This document shows, piece after piece, positions 61,839 to 64,000 of a stretch of DNA of 64,000 nt. Positions within the stretch are counted from its first letter, which is position 1. Each line of letters begins with the position of its first letter. Position numbers and translations under genes: made by a program. Source of the DNA: Cyanobacteria bacterium REEB67 (GTDB lineage Bacteria; Cyanobacteriota; Vampirovibrionia; Obscuribacterales; Obscuribacteraceae). Location of the stretch: the NCBI GenBank assembly GCA_018971775.1, contig JAGXAB010000013.1, forward strand, positions 1 through 64,000, given 5' to 3'. The notes beneath the pieces were generated by a model. The model was not told the DNA's origin, searched no databases, and worked only from the letters and a program-made list of their open reading frames with translations.

Positions 61839-63857
61839 CTATTTCTCTTTATCAGGGTCGCCCATCTGCACGGCCAGGGCGTCCATGACATTGGTCTTCC
61901 AGAGGATGTCGATATAGAGCTTGCGCACCGCGCCGACAATGGTCGAATCGGCGTTCGAGCCTTTGCGGGTGAGATTGACCGCTTCTTTGATGTATTCCTC
62001 GGCATCCTTGTATTTTGTTTCGGTATAAAGGATAAGCGCATAGCCATAGAGAGCTTTGGCCGCCCAGGGGGTTTCGGGAGTGCCGTGGGAGCGCCACCAT
62101 TCGATGCCTTGCTTGTAATACTTTTCCGCCTCGGGCAGATTATTCTGGCGGCGATAAATGTCACCGAGTTTGGTGCAAGCATCCCAGAACATATTTGGAT
62201 GCTGCTCTTTTTCGACCAGGCTCAAATTATAGAAACGCAGGTAGATATCGCAGGCCTTAGGCAAATTGCCGCGGCGTGAATAGAGGTCGCCGAGAATGCG
62301 CAAACACTGGATATTGTTGACGTTGAGTGCCGCTTTATTTTTGGCCAGATCGAGGGATCGCTCGGCCGCCGGCACGGCCTCGTCGTATGCGCCGGAATTG
62401 AAAGCGGCATAAGCGACAAGGCGATAACATTCGCTCATCGGAGCGGGACCTTCCTGGCCGTCCTTCTCCAATTTTTCGGTCGTCTGGACGAGCATCTTGC
62501 CGTAAGTAAGAGCATCGGACCAGTGCTGAGATTCGTGATAAAGCTGGACGATGGCCAGCAGCGCATCGGCATATTCCCGGCAGTTTTTGCCGATGTCGCG
62601 CTCGATACTCTGTAGATTGACTTTGGCCGCTTCTTCCTTATTGCCGAAGTCTTCCACCGGTGTAGGCTTGGTTTTGATCTGCACCACCCAGAGCATATTG
62701 GGATCGAGACTGGGATATTTTTTGCTCTCCGGTTTGAGAATAATCCAGCCCCAGTAGGTGACGACACCAACGAGGACGAAGATGCCGACAGCCCAGATTG
62801 CCGATTCGAGAGATATGTCGGAGCGAGGCGTGTAAGAGCGCAGGCCACCTCCCAGCGAGCGCCGCTTTTTAGTCGAGGAAGCGCGGTAGATGTAAGCTTG
62901 ATTAGCCCATTCGGCGTCGCTTGCGCCAAGCAACAATTCGAGATCGTGGCGCAACTCTTCAGCACTCTGATAACGCGCTTCCGGTTCCTTGGCCAGACAT
63001 TTGGAGACGACTTCTTCGAAACGCGTCGAGATGGGCTCGAGGGAAGGATCGAGACCAAGCGGACGCGGCATGTCGTTCATATGCTTGTAGGCCGTTTCCA
63101 GCACGTTTTTACCGACGAAGGGCGGCTTGCCGGTAAGCGACTCATAAATGACGCAACCGAGCGCATAAATATCGGATCGATAATCGACCTTTTTGCCGGC
63201 GCACTGCTCCGGACTCAAATAGAGGGGACTGCCAAAAGTCTCGCGGGTGCGGGTCATATACTGATCCGAACGCGTGTCGCTGTTTTCATCGGCGATGATT
63301 TTAGCGATACCTAAATCGGTGACCATAATCTCGTCGGAAAATTTCTGGTTATCGATGATGATGATATTGCTCGGCTTCAAGTCTCGGTGCTGGATGTCTT
63401 CCTGGGCAGCCGCTTCGAGTGCCTTGCAGACCTGGACGAAGACACTGACGGCGCGTTCCGGACCGATGTGACCGGTCTTGGAGAGCAAATCCTCGAGACT
63501 TTCGAAAATAAACGGTCGCATGATCAAAACGACCCGACCGTCGACGAACATCAAATCACGATAGTTGGCGATATGGGGATCGTCGAGGGCGATCAGAGAG
63601 CGGATTTTTTGCTCGAATTTTTTGTAATTTTTGATCGTCGAAAGCAAATGCTTATGCACCACTTTCAAAATAACGGTGGTGCGATTTTGTTTATCCCAGG
63701 CCTTGTAGACGACGCTCAAGCTGCCCTGGCCAAGCAACTCGACTATTTCGAAACGATCGATGGTCTTACCGACGAGCTCACTGCCTGCGCCGGAAAAAAC
63801 GACATCTTCCTTGAGCGTTTCTTTCTTGGCCTTGTTTTTCTCTTTACCGCCAGGCAT
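61839..63857 (-). CDS. membrane Ser/Thr protein kinase with C-terminal TPR domain
   Basis: A 672-residue Hanks-type kinase. Residues 30-310 form the kinase domain: P-loop GQGSLSVVY (the third Gly is Ser), catalytic Lys in TVILKVVHK, catalytic loop QHRDLKPSNII, metal-binding DLG in place of DFG, and SPLYLSPEQCAG of the activation segment. A single transmembrane helix (about 352-375, AIWAVGIFVLVGVVTYWGWI) is followed by TPRs (GSPEAD-type pairs such as TKLGDIYRRQNNLPEAEKYY and LRILGDLYSRRGNLPKACDI) that would be periplasmic. It may sense an envelope state and signal inward. The ATG at 63857 follows GGGGACG. The 63858-64000 bases show no gene. Confidence 0.9.
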   Translation of the reverse strand: MPGGKEKNKAKKETLKEDVVFSGAGSELVGKTIDRFEIVELLGQGSLSVVYKAWDKQNRTTVILKVVHKHLLSTIKNYKKFEQKIRSLIALDDPHIANYRDLMFVDGRVVLIMRPFIFESLEDLLSKTGHIGPERAVSVFVQVCKALEAAAQEDIQHRDLKPSNIIIIDNQKFSDEIMVTDLGIAKIIADENSDTRSDQYMTRTRETFGSPLYLSPEQCAGKKVDYRSDIYALGCVIYESLTGKPPFVGKNVLETAYKHMNDMPRPLGLDPSLEPISTRFEEVVSKCLAKEPEARYQSAEELRHDLELLLGASDAEWANQAYIYRASSTKKRRSLGGGLRSYTPRSDISLESAIWAVGIFVLVGVVTYWGWIILKPESKKYPSLDPNMLWVVQIKTKPTPVEDFGNKEEAAKVNLQSIERDIGKNCREYADALLAIVQLYHESQHWSDALTYGKMLVQTTEKLEKDGQEGPAPMSECYRLVAYAAFNSGAYDEAVPAAERSLDLAKNKAALNVNNIQCLRILGDLYSRRGNLPKACDIYLRFYNLSLVEKEQHPNMFWDACTKLGDIYRRQNNLPEAEKYYKQGIEWWRSHGTPETPWAAKALYGYALILYTETKYKDAEEYIKEAVNLTRKGSNADSTIVGAVRKLYIDILWKTNVMDALAVQMGDPDKEK

Positions 63858-64000
63858 AGTCGTCCCCAAAATTTAGAAATCGCTGCTTTCATCTTGCCAC
63901 CTAAAGGTGGTTTTTCAACCTGTATTTTAGAGATTCGAGCCGGTCTGTGTGCTTCAGGCAGAGATAAATCTGCAAGCGCGAGGCCGAAATCTCCGGAGCC

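Overview
The window looks like chromosomal DNA of a Gram-negative relative of the cyanobacteria, most likely a Vampirovibrionia/Melainabacteria genome of the Obscuribacterales type. This is inferred from gene content and not from a marker gene. The signs are many secreted or anchored TPR proteins, an Lpt lipopolysaccharide-transport operon (so an outer membrane), frequent TTG and GTG starts, and very large Gly/Ala-rich proteins without signal peptides. TAG, TGA and TAA all end intact housekeeping genes, so the standard bacterial code is used.

Left part (1-8670): an accessory region with hypothetical genes, decayed genes and conflict-type genes. It holds a secreted hypothetical protein, a TPR-thioredoxin protein next to a decayed YpsA-like remnant, a PH-like membrane protein, and a Fic-domain protein preceded by an array of about eleven ATGCGCAT-type palindromes spaced about 21 bp apart. 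A broken papain/C39-like peptidase gene with a coupled downstream gene follows, bracketed by two 104-bp direct repeats that both start at an ATG. The region ends at a tRNA-Arg(CCT) gene.

Core blocks. 8897-14571 (minus): coiled secreted protein, YfhO-type membrane protein, nuoN. 14914-22144 (plus): carA, HAD phosphatase, TPR protein, lptC, lptA-like, lptB and one lptF/G permease, with start/stop overlaps. The last gene runs into an 18-bp tandem repeat. 22489-28732 (plus): TPR protein, aroK, unknown gene, aroQ, TPR protein, unknown gene, Nudix hydrolase. 29484-32565 (plus): IscA-type protein, a YgfZ-TPR fusion and a lone PotC-type permease. 32596-33434 (minus): GNAT toxin and DUF1778 antitoxin.

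33592-38433: glucoamylase-like protein and a secreted TPR protein interrupted by an in-frame TAG just before its last 58 codons. 38439-43132: ileS (with a possible attenuator in its leader), inositol-phosphatase-family protein and a GT2 glycosyltransferase. 43270-51162: two giant proteins (970 and 1565 aa) of shared architecture. 51388-63857: mutS2, small unknown gene, gamma carbonic anhydrase, secreted alpha/beta hydrolase, carB, deoC, TPR protein, and a membrane Ser/Thr kinase with a TPR C-terminus.

Functional themes are envelope biogenesis (Lpt, YfhO, GT2), pyrimidine/arginine precursor synthesis (carA and carB, 40 kb apart), the shikimate pathway (aroK, aroQ), Fe-S maturation (IscA-type, YgfZ) and TPR scaffolding. 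The most unusual items are the palindrome array upstream of a Fic protein that lacks the catalytic histidine, the modular toxin-like remnants, the tandemly repeated lptF stop region, the TAG-interrupted TPR protein, the putative ileS attenuator, and the giant proteins that share a hydrophobic module with the glucoamylase.
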